In this document: positions 16,525 through 25,132 of the stretch, one piece after another
Position numbering within the stretch: position 1 is the stretch's first letter
Layout of the letters: each line of letters starts with the position of its first letter
Assembly: GCF_016756615.1 (NCBI RefSeq)
Contig: NZ_AP023262.1
Span: 2,354,501-2,418,500 of the forward strand
Source: Mesorhizobium sp. L-8-3
GTDB lineage: Bacteria > Pseudomonadota > Alphaproteobacteria > Rhizobiales > Rhizobiaceae
DNA: 64,000 bases
Direction: 5' to 3'
Translations under genes and position numbers: made by a program
Notes under the pieces: model-generated
Told to the model about the DNA's origin: nothing
The model's database searches: none
What the model saw: the letters and a program-made list of their open reading frames with translations, nothing else

Positions 16525-17732
16525 GAGTGCTTTTCTAAAGTTGGGGCGTCCCGCCCTTAGACGTTCTTCGCCCGTATGTGGCGGGCATCAGCGGCCCGTC
16601 GCCGCCGATCCGCGCAACTTTCTCCAGCCTATCGGCTCAGTTTCTGCTCACTTGCTCCCGATTTTGCCCTCGATTTCCTGATTTTGGACGCAGCCTTCCC
16701 CTCAGGCCGTGCCGGCCTTGACGAGAACGAGCGCCCGTTTGGCATTTATCGCGCAGGCGACAAGCTGCAGATGGCAGTGGTTGCGCGCCAGGCCGAGATA
16801 GCGAACCCGGGCCATGCCGTACCAGTTCTTCATCGTCGCGTTGGTCCGCTCGATGCCGGCCCGCACGCTGGCGGCGACCTTGTTCATCCACTTCTGCCAA
16901 TTCGGCTGCTGCTTGCCCCGCTTGGCCTTGTAGGCAATCCGGTCCTTGATGCCTCGATCCGCCAGTTCGTCGCGCAGCGCCTGACTGTCATAGGCCTTGT
17001 CGGCGTAATAGGCCTCTTCGTCACCTTGAATGAGCACAGCGCCCATCTGGCTGTCATGCAGATCGGCCGAGCTCATCTCCGCCTGGCGTATCAGCCCGCT
17101 CTCCGCGTCGCCGGCGAGATGGGCCTTGTAGCCGAAATAGGTCTTGCCGTGCTTGTGCGTGAAGCCTGCATCCGGATCGCGCGCCGACACCTGGCCCTTC
17201 TCGTAGTCGGGCCTGGCCACCGCCGCCGAGATGATGGTGGCGTCAACCAGCGTGCCGCGCCTTACCAGAAGACCGCGCCCTTCCAACTGCCGGTTCAATT
17301 CGGCAAGCAGCTTATCTTGAAGCGCCAGTTCGACCAGCCTCTGGCGGAAGCGCCAGATCGACATGTGGTCCGGTGTCTTTTGATCGAGCGGAAACCCACA
17401 GAAGCGGCGGAACGACAGCCGGTCGGCCACCGCTTCTTCCGCCGCCGGATCGGACAGGCCGTACCATTGCTGCAAGAGCGCAATCTTGAACATTGCTATC
17501 GGCGGGTAGCCGGGCGCCCCCAGAGCATCGTTATGGATTTCCCGGAACAGCACCTCGAAAGCCGACCAATCGATCAACTTCTGCACTTCTTCCAGAAACT
17601 TGTTACCCCTGCTCACGTCACGCACCAATGCATCGGCGAGTGAAGGTTGCGCCAAGTTACGACGAGACATAGCCGAATCAATCCTAACTTTTCTCTATTG
17701 AATCATAGAGTTGGGACTTTTGAAAAGCGCTC
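16525..17732 (-). mobile_element. complete IS5-family insertion sequence, 1208 bp
   Basis: Both ends are visible. Left end 16525 reads GAGTGCTTTTCTAAAGT; the right end, read inward from 17732, is GAGCGCTTTTCAAAAGT, so 15 of 17 terminal bases match as inverted repeats. Each end is flanked by TATAG (16520-16524 and 17733-17737), an apparent 5-bp target duplication. One transposase gene fills the element on the minus strand. Intact ends and frame indicate a recent insertion; it splits the effector-like gene. Confidence 0.88.
16702..17670 (-). CDS. IS5 family transposase
   Basis: A 322-residue DDE transposase. The N-terminal DUF772-type domain is recognisable (FREIHNDALGAPGYPPIAMFKIALLQQWYGLSD). 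Catalytic residues: Asp in LVDATIISAAV, Asp in YYADKAYDS, and Glu in ERTNATMKNWYG with the Y-x2-R-x3-E type C-terminal region (MARVRYLGLARN). The frame is intact from ATG at 17670. It occupies nearly the whole insertion sequence, leaving about 60 bp on the right and 177 bp on the left. Confidence 0.95.
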   Translation of the reverse strand: MSRRNLAQPSLADALVRDVSRGNKFLEEVQKLIDWSAFEVLFREIHNDALGAPGYPPIAMFKIALLQQWYGLSDPAAEEAVADRLSFRRFCGFPLDQKTPDHMSIWRFRQRLVELALQDKLLAELNRQLEGRGLLVRRGTLVDATIISAAVARPDYEKGQVSARDPDAGFTHKHGKTYFGYKAHLAGDAESGLIRQAEMSSADLHDSQMGAVLIQGDEEAYYADKAYDSQALRDELADRGIKDRIAYKAKRGKQQPNWQKWMNKVAASVRAGIERTNATMKNWYGMARVRYLGLARNHCHLQLVACAINAKRALVLVKAGTA

Positions 17733-17861
17733 TATAGATACACGCCGAATTCCATAAGCGAATTCGATACGAGGTCCGTCCGCATGAAATCGAGGCCCGA
17801 TCCGCTAGAAAATTGGGATTTCAGGCCTCGTTGATGTGCTTCAAGCGCGCAGCAGCAACGA

Positions 17862-17886
17862 TCGGGGGACAAATTTCGTTCCCCGA
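17862..17886 (+). other. GC-rich hairpin upstream of serC leader
   Basis: Stem TCGGGGGA / TTCCCCGA (eight pairs, one of them a G-T wobble) with a 9-nt loop. It follows the end of the effector pseudogene by 27 bp and precedes the serC leader by about 45 bp. It could terminate transcription from the left or form part of the serC leader region. No T run follows. Confidence 0.35.
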
Positions 17887-17932
17887 CCGCTTGCACCCGA
17901 GGAAGCTTTCGCGTAATTGCCGCCGTGGGCTA

Positions 17933-17970
17933 CCCCTCCCCACCGAGGGGCTTACTATCTGGAAGGATAG
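17933..17970 (+). ncRNA. serC leader RNA motif (candidate)
   Basis: Two hairpins lie directly before serC: CCCCTC/GAGGGG (6 bp, 17933-17950) and CTATC/GATAG (5 bp, 17955-17970). The loop of the second contains GGAAG, the ribosome-binding site of serC, 6 bp from its ATG. A structured leader whose last stem covers the ribosome-binding site is the description of the alphaproteobacterial serC leader motif upstream of serC-serA. Sequestration of the site suggests translational control; the ligand or trigger is not known to me. Confidence 0.7.
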
Positions 17971-17976
17971 ACCACG

Positions 17977-19152
17977 ATGACCGCACTTGCGAAGCCGGAC
18001 CTGCGTCCGGCCAATCCCAATTTTTCCTCAGGTCCTTGCGCAAAACGTCCCGGCTGGTCGCTTCAAGCGCTCGCTGCGGCCCCGCTCGGCCGTTCCCATC
18101 GCGCCAAGATCGGCAAGTCCAAACTCGAGCAGGCGATCGAGCTTACCCGCGAGGTTCTGCAGGTGCCGGCGGGTTACCGGATCGGCATCGTGCCGGCATC
18201 CGACACCGGCGCCGTCGAGATGGCGCTGTGGTCGCTGCTCGGCGCCCGCGGAGTCGACATGGTCGCCTGGGAGAGCTTCGGCGCTGGCTGGGTGACCGAC
18301 GTCGTCAAGCAACTGAAGCTCGCCGACGTGCGCACCATCGATGCGCCTTATGGCAGGCTGCCCGATCTCTCGGCGATCGATTTCGACCGCGACGTCGTCT
18401 TCACCTGGAACGGCACCACATCGGGCGTGCGGGTTCCGCACGGCGATTTCATTCCGTCCGACCGCAAGGGCCTGACGATCTGCGACGCGACGTCGGCTGC
18501 CTTCGCCCAGCGTCTCGATTTCGAGAAGCTCGACGTAGTCACTTTCTCCTGGCAAAAGGTGCTCGGCGGCGAAGGCGCCCATGGCGTGCTCATCTTGTCG
18601 CCGCGCGCCGCCGAGCGGCTGGAGATCTACAAGCCGGCCTGGCCGCTGCCGAAGATCTTCCGCCTGACCTCGGGCGGCAAGCTCATCGAAGGGATCTTCA
18701 AGGGCGAGACCATCAACACGCCGTCCATGCTGTGCGTCGAGGACTATATCGATGCGCTGCTCTGGGCCAGGGAGATCGGTGGCCTCGACGCGCTCATCGC
18801 GCGTGCCGACCGGAACTTCGCCGTCATCGACGATTTCGTCGCGAAGTCGTCCTGGCTCGGCCACCTCGCGCTCGATCCCGCCACGCGCTCCAACACTTCG
18901 GTCTGTCTCTCGGTCGTCGATCCCGCGGTCACCGCGCTCGAAGCCGATGCCCAGGCCGCTTTCGCGAAAGCCATCGTCTCGGTGCTCGAAAAGGAAGGCG
19001 TCGCCTACGACATCGGCGCTTATCGCGACGCGCCGCCCGGCCTGCGCATCTGGGCCGGCGCCACGGTCGAAGCCGCCGACCTGGAACGGCTGATGCCCTG
19101 GCTCGACTGGGCCTTCGCAAAGGAACTGGCCACGCTGCAAGCTGCAGCCTGA
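17977..19152 (+). CDS. serC: phosphoserine aminotransferase
   Basis: A 391-residue PLP enzyme converting 3-phosphohydroxypyruvate and glutamate to phosphoserine in serine synthesis, and acting in the pyridoxal route. It is of the long alphaproteobacterial/SerC type: N-terminal [68 protein letters not shown], and the Schiff-base lysine in [16 protein letters not shown]. The start is fixed by GGAAGG at 17961-17966, inside the leader hairpin. serA follows after 121 bp on the same strand, forming the usual serCA operon. Confidence 0.95.
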   Translation: MTALAKPDLRPANPNFSSGPCAKRPGWSLQALAAAPLGRSHRAKIGKSKLEQAIELTREVLQVPAGYRIGIVPASDTGAVEMALWSLLGARGVDMVAWESFGAGWVTDVVKQLKLADVRTIDAPYGRLPDLSAIDFDRDVVFTWNGTTSGVRVPHGDFIPSDRKGLTICDATSAAFAQRLDFEKLDVVTFSWQKVLGGEGAHGVLILSPRAAERLEIYKPAWPLPKIFRLTSGGKLIEGIFKGETINTPSMLCVEDYIDALLWAREIGGLDALIARADRNFAVIDDFVAKSSWLGHLALDPATRSNTSVCLSVVDPAVTALEADAQAAFAKAIVSVLEKEGVAYDIGAYRDAPPGLRIWAGATVEAADLERLMPWLDWAFAKELATLQAAA

Positions 19153-19273
19153 GCCCCTTCCCGATCCGTCCGGCCGCCCTCCGCGTTCCGCGCCCGTCGA
19201 AAGGCGGGCGCCGGCAATCCGCCGGGGAGGGGCGGCCGCCACAACCGGTTGTTTTCCCAGAAGGACCACGCCC

Positions 19274-20872
19274 ATGCCTCGTGTTCTCGTATCCGACAAG
19301 CTTTCCCCGACTGCCGTGCAGATCTTCAAGGATCGTGGCGTCGAGGTCGACTACCTGCCCGAACTCGGCGCCGACAAGGACAAGCTGCTCGAAGTCATCG
19401 GCGACTATGACGGCCTCGCCATCCGCTCCGCGACCAAGGTCACCGAGAAGCTGATCAACGCTGCCACCAGGCTGAAAGTGGTGGGCCGCGCCGGCATCGG
19501 CGTCGACAATGTCGACATCCCAGCCGCTTCGCGCAAGGGCATCATCGTGATGAACACGCCTTTCGGCAACTCCATCACCACGGCGGAGCATGCCGTCGCC
19601 ATGATGTTCGCGCTCGCCCGCCAGCTTCCCGAGGCCAATGTGTCGACGCAGGCCGGAAAGTGGGAGAAGAACCGCTTCATGGGCGTCGAGATCACCAGCA
19701 AGACGCTGGGCGTCATCGGTTGCGGCAATATCGGCTCGATCGTGGCGACACGCGGCGTCGGGCTGAAGATGCATGTGGTCGCCTTCGACCCGTTCCTCTC
19801 GGAAGACCGCGCCATCGAGCTCGGCATCGAAAAAGTGGAACTCGACGAGCTCTTCGCCCGCGCCGACTTCATAACGCTGCATACGCCGCTCACCGAGAAG
19901 ACCCGCAACATCATCAACGCCGATGCGATCGCCGCGATGAAGGACGGCGTGCGCATCATCAACTGCGCGCGCGGCGGTCTCATCGTCGAGGCCGATCTGG
20001 TCGCGGCGCTGAAGACCGGCAAGGTTGCCGGCGCCGGCATCGACGTGTTCGAGGTGGAACCGGCGAAGGAGAGCCTGTTCTTCGGTCTGGAGAACGTCGT
20101 GTGCACGCCGCATCTCGGCGCCTCGACCTCCGAGGCCCAGGAGAATGTCGCCCTGCAGGTCGCCGAGCAGATGTCGGACTATCTGATCAAGGGCGCGGTC
20201 TCCAACGCCGTCAACATGCCGTCGATCACGGCCGAGGAGGCGCCGAAGCTGCGTCCTTTCGTGAAGCTCGCCGAAGTGCTCGGGGCTTTCGTCGGCCAGG
20301 TAACCGAGGATCCGATCAAGGAGGTCGAGATCCTGTTCGACGGTGCTACCGCGACGATGAACACCAAGGCGTTGATCGCCGCCGCGCTTGCCGGGCTGAT
20401 CCGGCCGCAGGTGGCCGACGTCAACATGGTGTCGGCGCCGATCATGGTGAAGGAGCGCGGCATCATCCTGTCCGAGGTCAAGCGCGACAAGTCAGGCGTC
20501 TTCGACGGCTACATCAAGCTGACGGTGACGACCGAACACATGAAGCGTTCCATCGCCGGCACCTGCTTTTCCGACCACAAGCCGCGCTTCATCCAGATCA
20601 AGGGTATCAATCTCGACGCCGAGGTCGGGCAGCATATGCTCTACACCACCAATGCCGATGCGCCCGGCATCATCGGCCTGCTGGGCACGCTCTGCGGCAA
20701 CAATGGCGTCAACATCGCCAACTTCCAGCTCGGCCGCGACCGGCCGGGCGGCGATGCGATTGCGCTGCTCTATCTCGACGCGCCCTTCCCTGAGAAGGCG
20801 CTGGCAGAGCTTCGCGCCAATCCGAAGATCGACTCCGCCAAGCGGCTGCGCTTCGACGTCGCCGAGGCTTAA
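19274..20872 (+). CDS. serA: D-3-phosphoglycerate dehydrogenase
   Basis: A 532-residue long-form SerA, which oxidises 3-phosphoglycerate with NAD as the first step of serine synthesis. Order of parts: substrate domain (MPRVLVSDKLSPTAVQIF), NAD-binding Rossmann core (TLGVIGCGNIGSIVATRG), active-site segments NCARGGLIVEADLV and CTPHLGASTSEAQENVA (catalytic His), then the intervening ASB domain (about 320-450) and a C-terminal ACT domain (DAPGIIGLLGTLCGNNGVNIANFQLGR) that usually gives serine feedback. AAGGA precedes the ATG. The repeat element begins at the stop codon. Confidence 0.96.
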   Translation: MPRVLVSDKLSPTAVQIFKDRGVEVDYLPELGADKDKLLEVIGDYDGLAIRSATKVTEKLINAATRLKVVGRAGIGVDNVDIPAASRKGIIVMNTPFGNSITTAEHAVAMMFALARQLPEANVSTQAGKWEKNRFMGVEITSKTLGVIGCGNIGSIVATRGVGLKMHVVAFDPFLSEDRAIELGIEKVELDELFARADFITLHTPLTEKTRNIINADAIAAMKDGVRIINCARGGLIVEADLVAALKTGKVAGAGIDVFEVEPAKESLFFGLENVVCTPHLGASTSEAQENVALQVAEQMSDYLIKGAVSNAVNMPSITAEEAPKLRPFVKLAEVLGAFVGQVTEDPIKEVEILFDGATATMNTKALIAAALAGLIRPQVADVNMVSAPIMVKERGIILSEVKRDKSGVFDGYIKLTVTTEHMKRSIAGTCFSDHKPRFIQIKGINLDAEVGQHMLYTTNADAPGIIGLLGTLCGNNGVNIANFQLGRDRPGGDAIALLYLDAPFPEKALAELRANPKIDSAKRLRFDVAEA

Positions 20873-20918
20873 AGCATGTCTCCCGAACGCGGGTACCGGT
20901 TTCGGGACAAAGACATGC
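20871..20918 (+). repeat. palindromic intergenic repeat, copy 1
   Basis: Stem GCATGTC + TCCCGAA (20874-20887) pairs with TTCGGGA + GACATGC (20901-20907 and 20912-20918), with CAAA bulged on the right arm. It starts within the serA stop codon (TAAAGCATGTC). The same element occurs in reverse orientation at 40497 and in degenerate form at 58645. It resembles the abundant CATGTC...TTCGGGA...GACATG repeats of rhizobial genomes. Confidence 0.75.
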
Positions 20919-20932
20919 GTCAAATCAAAGAA

Positions 20933-20978
20933 CCTGCAGCGTGTTGCGTGAATGCTTCTTCACGCAACGCGCTGCAGG
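20933..20978. terminator. 20-bp hairpin between convergent serA and RES genes
   Basis: A nearly perfect inverted repeat: 20-nt arms at 20933-20952 and 20959-20978 (starting CCTGCAGCG and ending GCTGCAGG) around loop TGCTTC, with only one G-T wobble. It follows repeat copy 1 by 14 bp. The position between two converging transcripts suits a bidirectional terminator, though no T tract follows; it may instead be the outer part of the repeat. Confidence 0.5.
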
Positions 20979-21046
20979 GGCTCCGCTCTCCGTTCTGAAA
21001 GAACGATGCGGCTGGATTAGCCATTCCTGCCGCTTCGTTCACCATC

Positions 21047-21748
21047 TCAGACGATCCTGTAGACCTTGCCGGTGCCGGCGTCGCGATAGAGGTCCACGCG
21101 CGAGCCGTCCCAGTGATAGTCTAGGTGCCGGCCCTGGATGGGGTTTGCGGCGCAATCCGGATGGAACAACCCGACGCACTGACCGCCCTCGCGCCGGACG
21201 CTCGGATAGGCGATCCCGTTCGAACCCGCCTTGCGGAGTTGCGCGCCGAGCGCCTGGCCGGCCGCATAGTCGTTCGGATCGAGCGCCGCCCCATGGCCGC
21301 CGCCCCTGATGTCGTGCAGCCGGACATCCACGCTGAGCACGATCTCCCGGAACTGCGAGGTCCAGCCGGCGGGCTCGTTGGTCCGCGCCATGAAGCGTGC
21401 ATGGTGATGGATCGTCTCGAACAGGGCGACCTCGAATTTGTCCGCCGCGTAGAGCACGCCGAAGGTCCCGTCGCTGAAGCGGCTCGGCCTGTCCGGGCTG
21501 ACATGGGTGAACGGCGCCATCAGATAGCTGGCGCCAGGGCCGGCGACGCGCCGATCGGGGGGAACGAGATCGAGATTGCCGATCGTCTCCATCAGGCGCG
21601 GATTGGTCTTCATCTCCGCCGAGATGATCAGCGGCCAGTCGGCCGGATCGGCGATGTCTTCGAAGAGGTCGATTGGCGGAAAGCTGCTGCGGATGATCCG
21701 CGACGCGGCGGGCCACGCCACGTCGGATACGGGAATTGCCGATCTCAC
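21047..21748 (-). CDS. RES-domain toxin
   Basis: A 233-residue RES-family toxin (ParT/MbcT type; characterised members degrade NAD+). The RES signature residues are spread over YLMAPFTHVSPDRPSRFSDG (Arg-...-Ser), GVLYAADKFEVALFETIHH (Tyr and Glu), and a C-terminal GIAYPSVRREGGQCVGLFHP (Ser). Translation is predicted from a GTG at 21748 whose last two bases overlap the antitoxin stop (GTGA overlap), typical of translational coupling. The frame upstream of this is antisense-like noise. It lies downstream of its antitoxin on the minus strand. Confidence 0.87.
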   Translation of the reverse strand: MRSAIPVSDVAWPAASRIIRSSFPPIDLFEDIADPADWPLIISAEMKTNPRLMETIGNLDLVPPDRRVAGPGASYLMAPFTHVSPDRPSRFSDGTFGVLYAADKFEVALFETIHHHARFMARTNEPAGWTSQFREIVLSVDVRLHDIRGGGHGAALDPNDYAAGQALGAQLRKAGSNGIAYPSVRREGGQCVGLFHPDCAANPIQGRHLDYHWDGSRVDLYRDAGTGKVYRIV

Positions 21749-22158
21749 CAGGCGCCGCGCTCCGCGTCCAGATAGCGCCGCACCCGCATCAGATCGGTCA
21801 GTTCTCCGCCCAGCATGACCTCGCGCGCCGACCGTCCTGCAAAAGCCGAGTTCGGCGCGCCGATCCAGGCATAACCGCGCTGTGCTTCGCGGAAGACGAT
21901 GCGAAGCGCCTTGTGGATGCCCATCAGGTTGGAAAGCCGCGCCTTGCCGTCCCGGTCGATCCGGCCGATTTCGCCTGCCTTCCAACGCCGATAGCTGCGG
22001 ACCGGCAGGTCGAGCAGGGTCGCCGCTTCCTCGTCCGTCAGCTTCCACAGCCGGAACAGATTGACGGCGGCACGGAACATCGCCGCCGCTTCGTCATCCG
22101 TGATGGGGTGCGGCACGAAATCCCCGACGGTGGTGTTGACAGGTAGCAATTCGGCCAT
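21745..22158 (-). CDS. Xre/ParS-type antitoxin (DUF2384/MbcA-like)
   Basis: A 137-residue antitoxin partner of the RES toxin. The N-terminal half is a helix-turn-helix region (AAMFRAAVNLFRLWKLTDEEAATLLDLPVRSYRRWKAG). The C-terminal DUF2384 segment has the conserved LSNLMGIHKALRIVF and WIGAPNSAFAGRSAREVML pattern. The start at 22158 has GGAGAAC 5 nt upstream; an in-frame ATG at 22179 is less likely. It overlaps the toxin start by 4 bp. Autoregulation is suggested by a palindrome overlapping the promoter. Confidence 0.87.
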   Translation of the reverse strand: MAELLPVNTTVGDFVPHPITDDEAAAMFRAAVNLFRLWKLTDEEAATLLDLPVRSYRRWKAGEIGRIDRDGKARLSNLMGIHKALRIVFREAQRGYAWIGAPNSAFAGRSAREVMLGGELTDLMRVRRYLDAERGAW

Positions 22159-22176
22159 TAGTTCTCCGATTGGCAT

Positions 22177-22205
22177 CATATAGGGGATTCGGTGCCATTT
22201 GGCAA
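22177..22205 (-). promoter_or_regulatory. promoter and operator of the Xre-RES pair
   Basis: On the minus strand, TTGCCA (22205-22200) and TATATG (22182-22177) are separated by 17 nt, a good sigma-70-like spacing, with the antitoxin ATG 19 nt beyond. The perfect palindrome TGCCATTTGGCA (22193-22204) covers the -35 element. A half-site, TGGCAT, recurs at 22171-22176. This is the arrangement expected for antitoxin autorepression. Confidence 0.55.
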
Positions 22206-22231
22206 TGCCGGCGATTCGGAGGAGTGGAAGC

Positions 22232-23983
22232 TCAGTCGCCCTGCCGGATCGGTTCCATGCCTGCTTTCACCAATCCGTCCGATAGGTGAAGCCTGTCAGC
22301 CTCGCGCGCGTAGTGGAGCGTGGCCAGGACCTGCTCCAGGCCGAAACCGGGTTCCTGCGCCTCGATCAGAGCGAGATGCGCGGCCGCGGCTGTCCTGTCG
22401 CCGAGCCAGGCATAGGCGGCTGCGACGAAGGCATGCTGCATACAATCCATGGTCGACAGATGCATGAACGCCTCGATCGCGTCGCCATATTGTCGGGCAG
22501 CGAAACGGGCCTTGCCGAGGTGGCTCCAGAAACGCTCCGGGTGATGAGGGTTCAGTCGCATCGCCTTGCGGATCCAGTCCATTCCTTCTTCGGGTCTGCC
22601 AAGCCAGGTCAGCAGTTCGCCATATTGGACGACGACAAGGTCGTAGTTCGGATTGAGCGCTAGCGCTCGCTCCTGGTGATGGCGGGCCCGGGTCAGGTCG
22701 TTCCGGTTGATATTGATGGCGGCGAGAATCCGATGCACGTCGGCATCGTTGTCGTCGAGCGTCAAGGCCTTCTCCAGTTCGGCAATGACCTCGTTGAAAA
22801 CGGCGTCCTTGTCGGCGCACCATCCATAGACCCAAGCCTGCCCGAGTATGCAGCCGCGCCATGCGTGCGCGTGAGCGTAGTCCGGGTCCAGTTCCAGCGC
22901 TCGCTCGATCAGCTTCTGAGCCTCCATATTCTCTTCGCGGCTGCTGCGATGATGTCGGCCCTTGGCGGCGAGCACGCATTCATAAGCAGCCATGTTGGCC
23001 GGCGTCTTGCGGATGAGCCGGTCCTGCTGGGCAGCCTCGACCCGGCCCGGCAACGTGGCGACAATGGCTGCCGTGACTTCATCCTGTATGGCGAAGACGT
23101 CGTCGAGTTGGCGATCGTATTTTTCGGCCCAGATATGCGCATCGTTGGCGGTGTCGATGAGCTGGACGGTGACGCGCAGCCGGTCGCCCGACTTGCGCAC
23201 GCTGCCCTCGACCAGAAACTGGGCGCCGAGCTTGTGCGCCACTTCGCGCAGGTTGGCGGATTGGCCCTTGTACATGAAGGTGGACGTCCGCGAGATGACG
23301 AAGAGTTCGTGGCGTCGTGACAGCTCGGTTATGATGTCCTCGGTGAGGCCGTCGACGAAGAACTCCTGGGCCGGGTCGCCGCTCATATTGGCGAAGGGCA
23401 GAACCGCAATGGATGGTTTCGCGACGGCGCGAGCGGGGACGCCCTCGGACTTGTGGGCTTCAGCCTTCTTGGGCACCTCCGCGCGCCACACCCGTATCGG
23501 GCGCGTGATGTTCTTCAGCGTCTTCTCACCGAGATCCTCGAAGGCGATGTCCAGCCGCTCGCAGACTTGCTCGTAGACCGCCTGCGTCACGCAGAAGCCG
23601 CCGATATCAGCCAATTGCTCGAGCCTCGCGGCGATGTTGACGCCGTCACCGAAGATGTCGCCCTGGTCGAAGATGATGTCGCCCAGATTGATGCCGATGC
23701 GGAACTGGATACGTCGCTCCTCCGGAACATCGGCGTTGCGCCGTCGCATCCTTTCCTGGATTTCCGCGGCGCAGCGAACGGCGTCGGCGACGCTCTGGAA
23801 TTCCACCAGCATGCCGTCGCCCGTTGTCTTGATGATGTGACCCTGGTTCTTCGCTATTGCGGGGTCGATCAGCTCGATGCGATGCGTTCGGAGCCGTGCC
23901 AGCGTTCCCTGCTCGTCTGCCTCCATCAAACGAGAATATCCGACCATGTCGGAGGCGAGCACCGCGGCAAGCTTGCGTTCCAT
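22232..23983 (-). CDS. class III adenylate/guanylate cyclase with TPR-like C-terminus
   Basis: A 583-residue soluble protein. The N-terminal cyclase domain (about 1-170) retains the catalytic set: LASDMVGYSRL (metal Asp), IIKTTGDGMLVEF (Lys and second Asp), and DIFGDGVNIAARLE (Asp, Asn, Arg). A linker leads to a TolB-like/TPR part: VLPFANMSGDPAQEFFVDGLTEDI, then ELSRRHELFVISRTS, and helical repeats to the end. This architecture is multicopy in Mesorhizobium and relatives. The start at 23983 has GGGAGAAGA upstream; an in-frame ATG lies at 24013. It is a single-gene unit after the EamA exporter. Confidence 0.9.
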   Translation of the reverse strand: MERKLAAVLASDMVGYSRLMEADEQGTLARLRTHRIELIDPAIAKNQGHIIKTTGDGMLVEFQSVADAVRCAAEIQERMRRRNADVPEERRIQFRIGINLGDIIFDQGDIFGDGVNIAARLEQLADIGGFCVTQAVYEQVCERLDIAFEDLGEKTLKNITRPIRVWRAEVPKKAEAHKSEGVPARAVAKPSIAVLPFANMSGDPAQEFFVDGLTEDIITELSRRHELFVISRTSTFMYKGQSANLREVAHKLGAQFLVEGSVRKSGDRLRVTVQLIDTANDAHIWAEKYDRQLDDVFAIQDEVTAAIVATLPGRVEAAQQDRLIRKTPANMAAYECVLAAKGRHHRSSREENMEAQKLIERALELDPDYAHAHAWRGCILGQAWVYGWCADKDAVFNEVIAELEKALTLDDNDADVHRILAAININRNDLTRARHHQERALALNPNYDLVVVQYGELLTWLGRPEEGMDWIRKAMRLNPHHPERFWSHLGKARFAARQYGDAIEAFMHLSTMDCMQHAFVAAAYAWLGDRTAAAAHLALIEAQEPGFGLEQVLATLHYAREADRLHLSDGLVKAGMEPIRQGD

Positions 23984-24059
23984 AGGCTCTTCTCCCGTGC
24001 CGCATCTTAGCACATCCGGATAGGATGAAACGATCCTTCACCAGTCTTGCGGGATCGGA

Positions 24060-24950
24060 TCACTTCATCTTGCGACCGCTGTGCTCCGCCAGCCAGATGC
24101 CGCCGAGCACCGCAACCAGGGCCAAGGCGTGATAGAGATGGAAGGTCTCGCCGAGGATGGCGATCGACAGCAGGGTACCGAAGATCGGCAGAAGGTTGAT
24201 GAACAGGCCCGCACGGTTGGCGCCGATCAGCTCGACGCCCCTGATGTAGAAGACCTGAGCCAGGATCGACGGGAAGATCACGGTGTATGCGATGACGAGC
24301 CATCCCAAGGTATCGGGAAGGATCGCGGCGCCGAGCGCGAATTCTCCGGCGAGGAAGGGAAGCGAGCCGAGGAAGGCGGCCCCCGTCATGACGATCATCA
24401 GGCTTTGCCAGTGGACCAGCGGCTTGAAGCGCAGCGCGACCGTGTATCCGGCATAGACGATTACGGCAAGCAGCATCAGCGCGTCGCCGAAGTTCACGTC
24501 CAGTTCCAGCAGTCTCGTCAGGTCGCCGTGGCTCGCAGTGAGCGCGATGCCGACCATGGAGATGACGAGGCCGGCAAGCTGCGCTGCGGTGGCGCGCTGG
24601 CGGAACAGAACGAAATTGGCGAGGAAGATCAGCGCCGGCATGCCTGCCTGCTCGATGCTGACATTGATCGCGGAGGTGTAGACCACGGCCGAATAGAGCG
24701 CCACGTTGAAGACGGAGAAGCCCGCGGTGCCGAGCAACGCCAGGAAGACAAGGCGCTTGCGGATGATCGGCCAGTCGGCGTCCAGTTGCCGCCAGCACAT
24801 GGCGACGAGCACGATGCAGGCCAGGCCCCACCGGGCGGTCGTGAGAAGCATGGGCGAGACGTGACCGACGGCGAGTTTGCCGGCGACCGCATTGCCGCCC
24901 CAGAAGAGCATGGTGGCCAGGAGCAGGACATAGGCGGGGCGGTGATGCAT
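24060..24950 (-). CDS. EamA/DMT family transporter
   Basis: A 296-residue inner-membrane protein with ten hydrophobic helices in two EamA repeats (about 5-140 and 150-285). Typical segments: LLLATMLFWGGNAVAGKLAV in helix 1, FNVALYSAVVYTSAINVSIEQAGMPALIFL in the first repeat, and RAGLFINLLPIFGTLLSIAILGE in the second, which is a hallmark of the family. The substrate is not predictable; metabolite export is common. The purA-like relic lies immediately upstream, suggesting the exporter was once adjacent to purA. Confidence 0.9.
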   Translation of the reverse strand: MHHRPAYVLLLATMLFWGGNAVAGKLAVGHVSPMLLTTARWGLACIVLVAMCWRQLDADWPIIRKRLVFLALLGTAGFSVFNVALYSAVVYTSAINVSIEQAGMPALIFLANFVLFRQRATAAQLAGLVISMVGIALTASHGDLTRLLELDVNFGDALMLLAVIVYAGYTVALRFKPLVHWQSLMIVMTGAAFLGSLPFLAGEFALGAAILPDTLGWLVIAYTVIFPSILAQVFYIRGVELIGANRAGLFINLLPIFGTLLSIAILGETFHLYHALALVAVLGGIWLAEHSGRKMK

Positions 24951-24980
24951 GAGGCGATCCGGCGGCGAGTCTCAGATATG

Positions 24981-25084
24981 CCGATCCCGTTCCGGGTTTA
25001 CGACACGAGCCGGTCTAAAGTGCCCGGTGCCGCGCGTAAATGGGCTGCCCCGGCGACGACGGCAAGATCGTCGACTGGCTGTCG
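24981..25084 (+). pseudogene. relic copy of the purA 5' region
   Basis: Two stretches match the real purA region downstream. Bases 24981-25005 (25 nt) are identical to 27665-27689 in the purA leader, and similarity continues to about 25055 (AAAGTGC, TAAATGG, GCCCCG). Bases 25061-25084 (24 nt) are identical to purA coding bases 27913-27936 and are preceded by GGCGACGA as in purA. About 170 bp between the two blocks, including the start codon, is missing. It is a non-functional duplication remnant. Confidence 0.75.
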
Positions 25085-25132
25085 CAGAAGCAGGTCGCCT
25101 GCTCCATACGATCCAGCAATGAAGATCTCCGC

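Larger units (their letters stand above)
15996..17834 (+). pseudogene. effector-like gene (DUF6973-like), broken and split by IS5-family element
   Basis: A broken gene in three pieces. Piece 1 (15996-16184, 62 residues, MDMKGILGHLEAKL...) ends at TAA. The same frame continues past the stop with DKSYGDVLPASSNAIAHAYM. A shift near 16293 moves the frame to KTFGDMREWIL and MWNNEVGRRIG, ending RIPKNY at 16522. The IS element then intervenes (16525-17732). Joining 16524 to 17738 (one TATAG removed) keeps the frame open: YRYTPNSISEFDTRS through WDFRPR to TGA at 17832-17834. The His-Ala-Tyr and NNEVGRxIG motifs resemble the DUF6973 domain found in polymorphic toxins; this assignment is from memory and uncertain. 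A ribosome-binding site (AAGGGACGGA) precedes the first ATG. The flanks are AT-rich like the gene at 15511. Confidence 0.6.
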
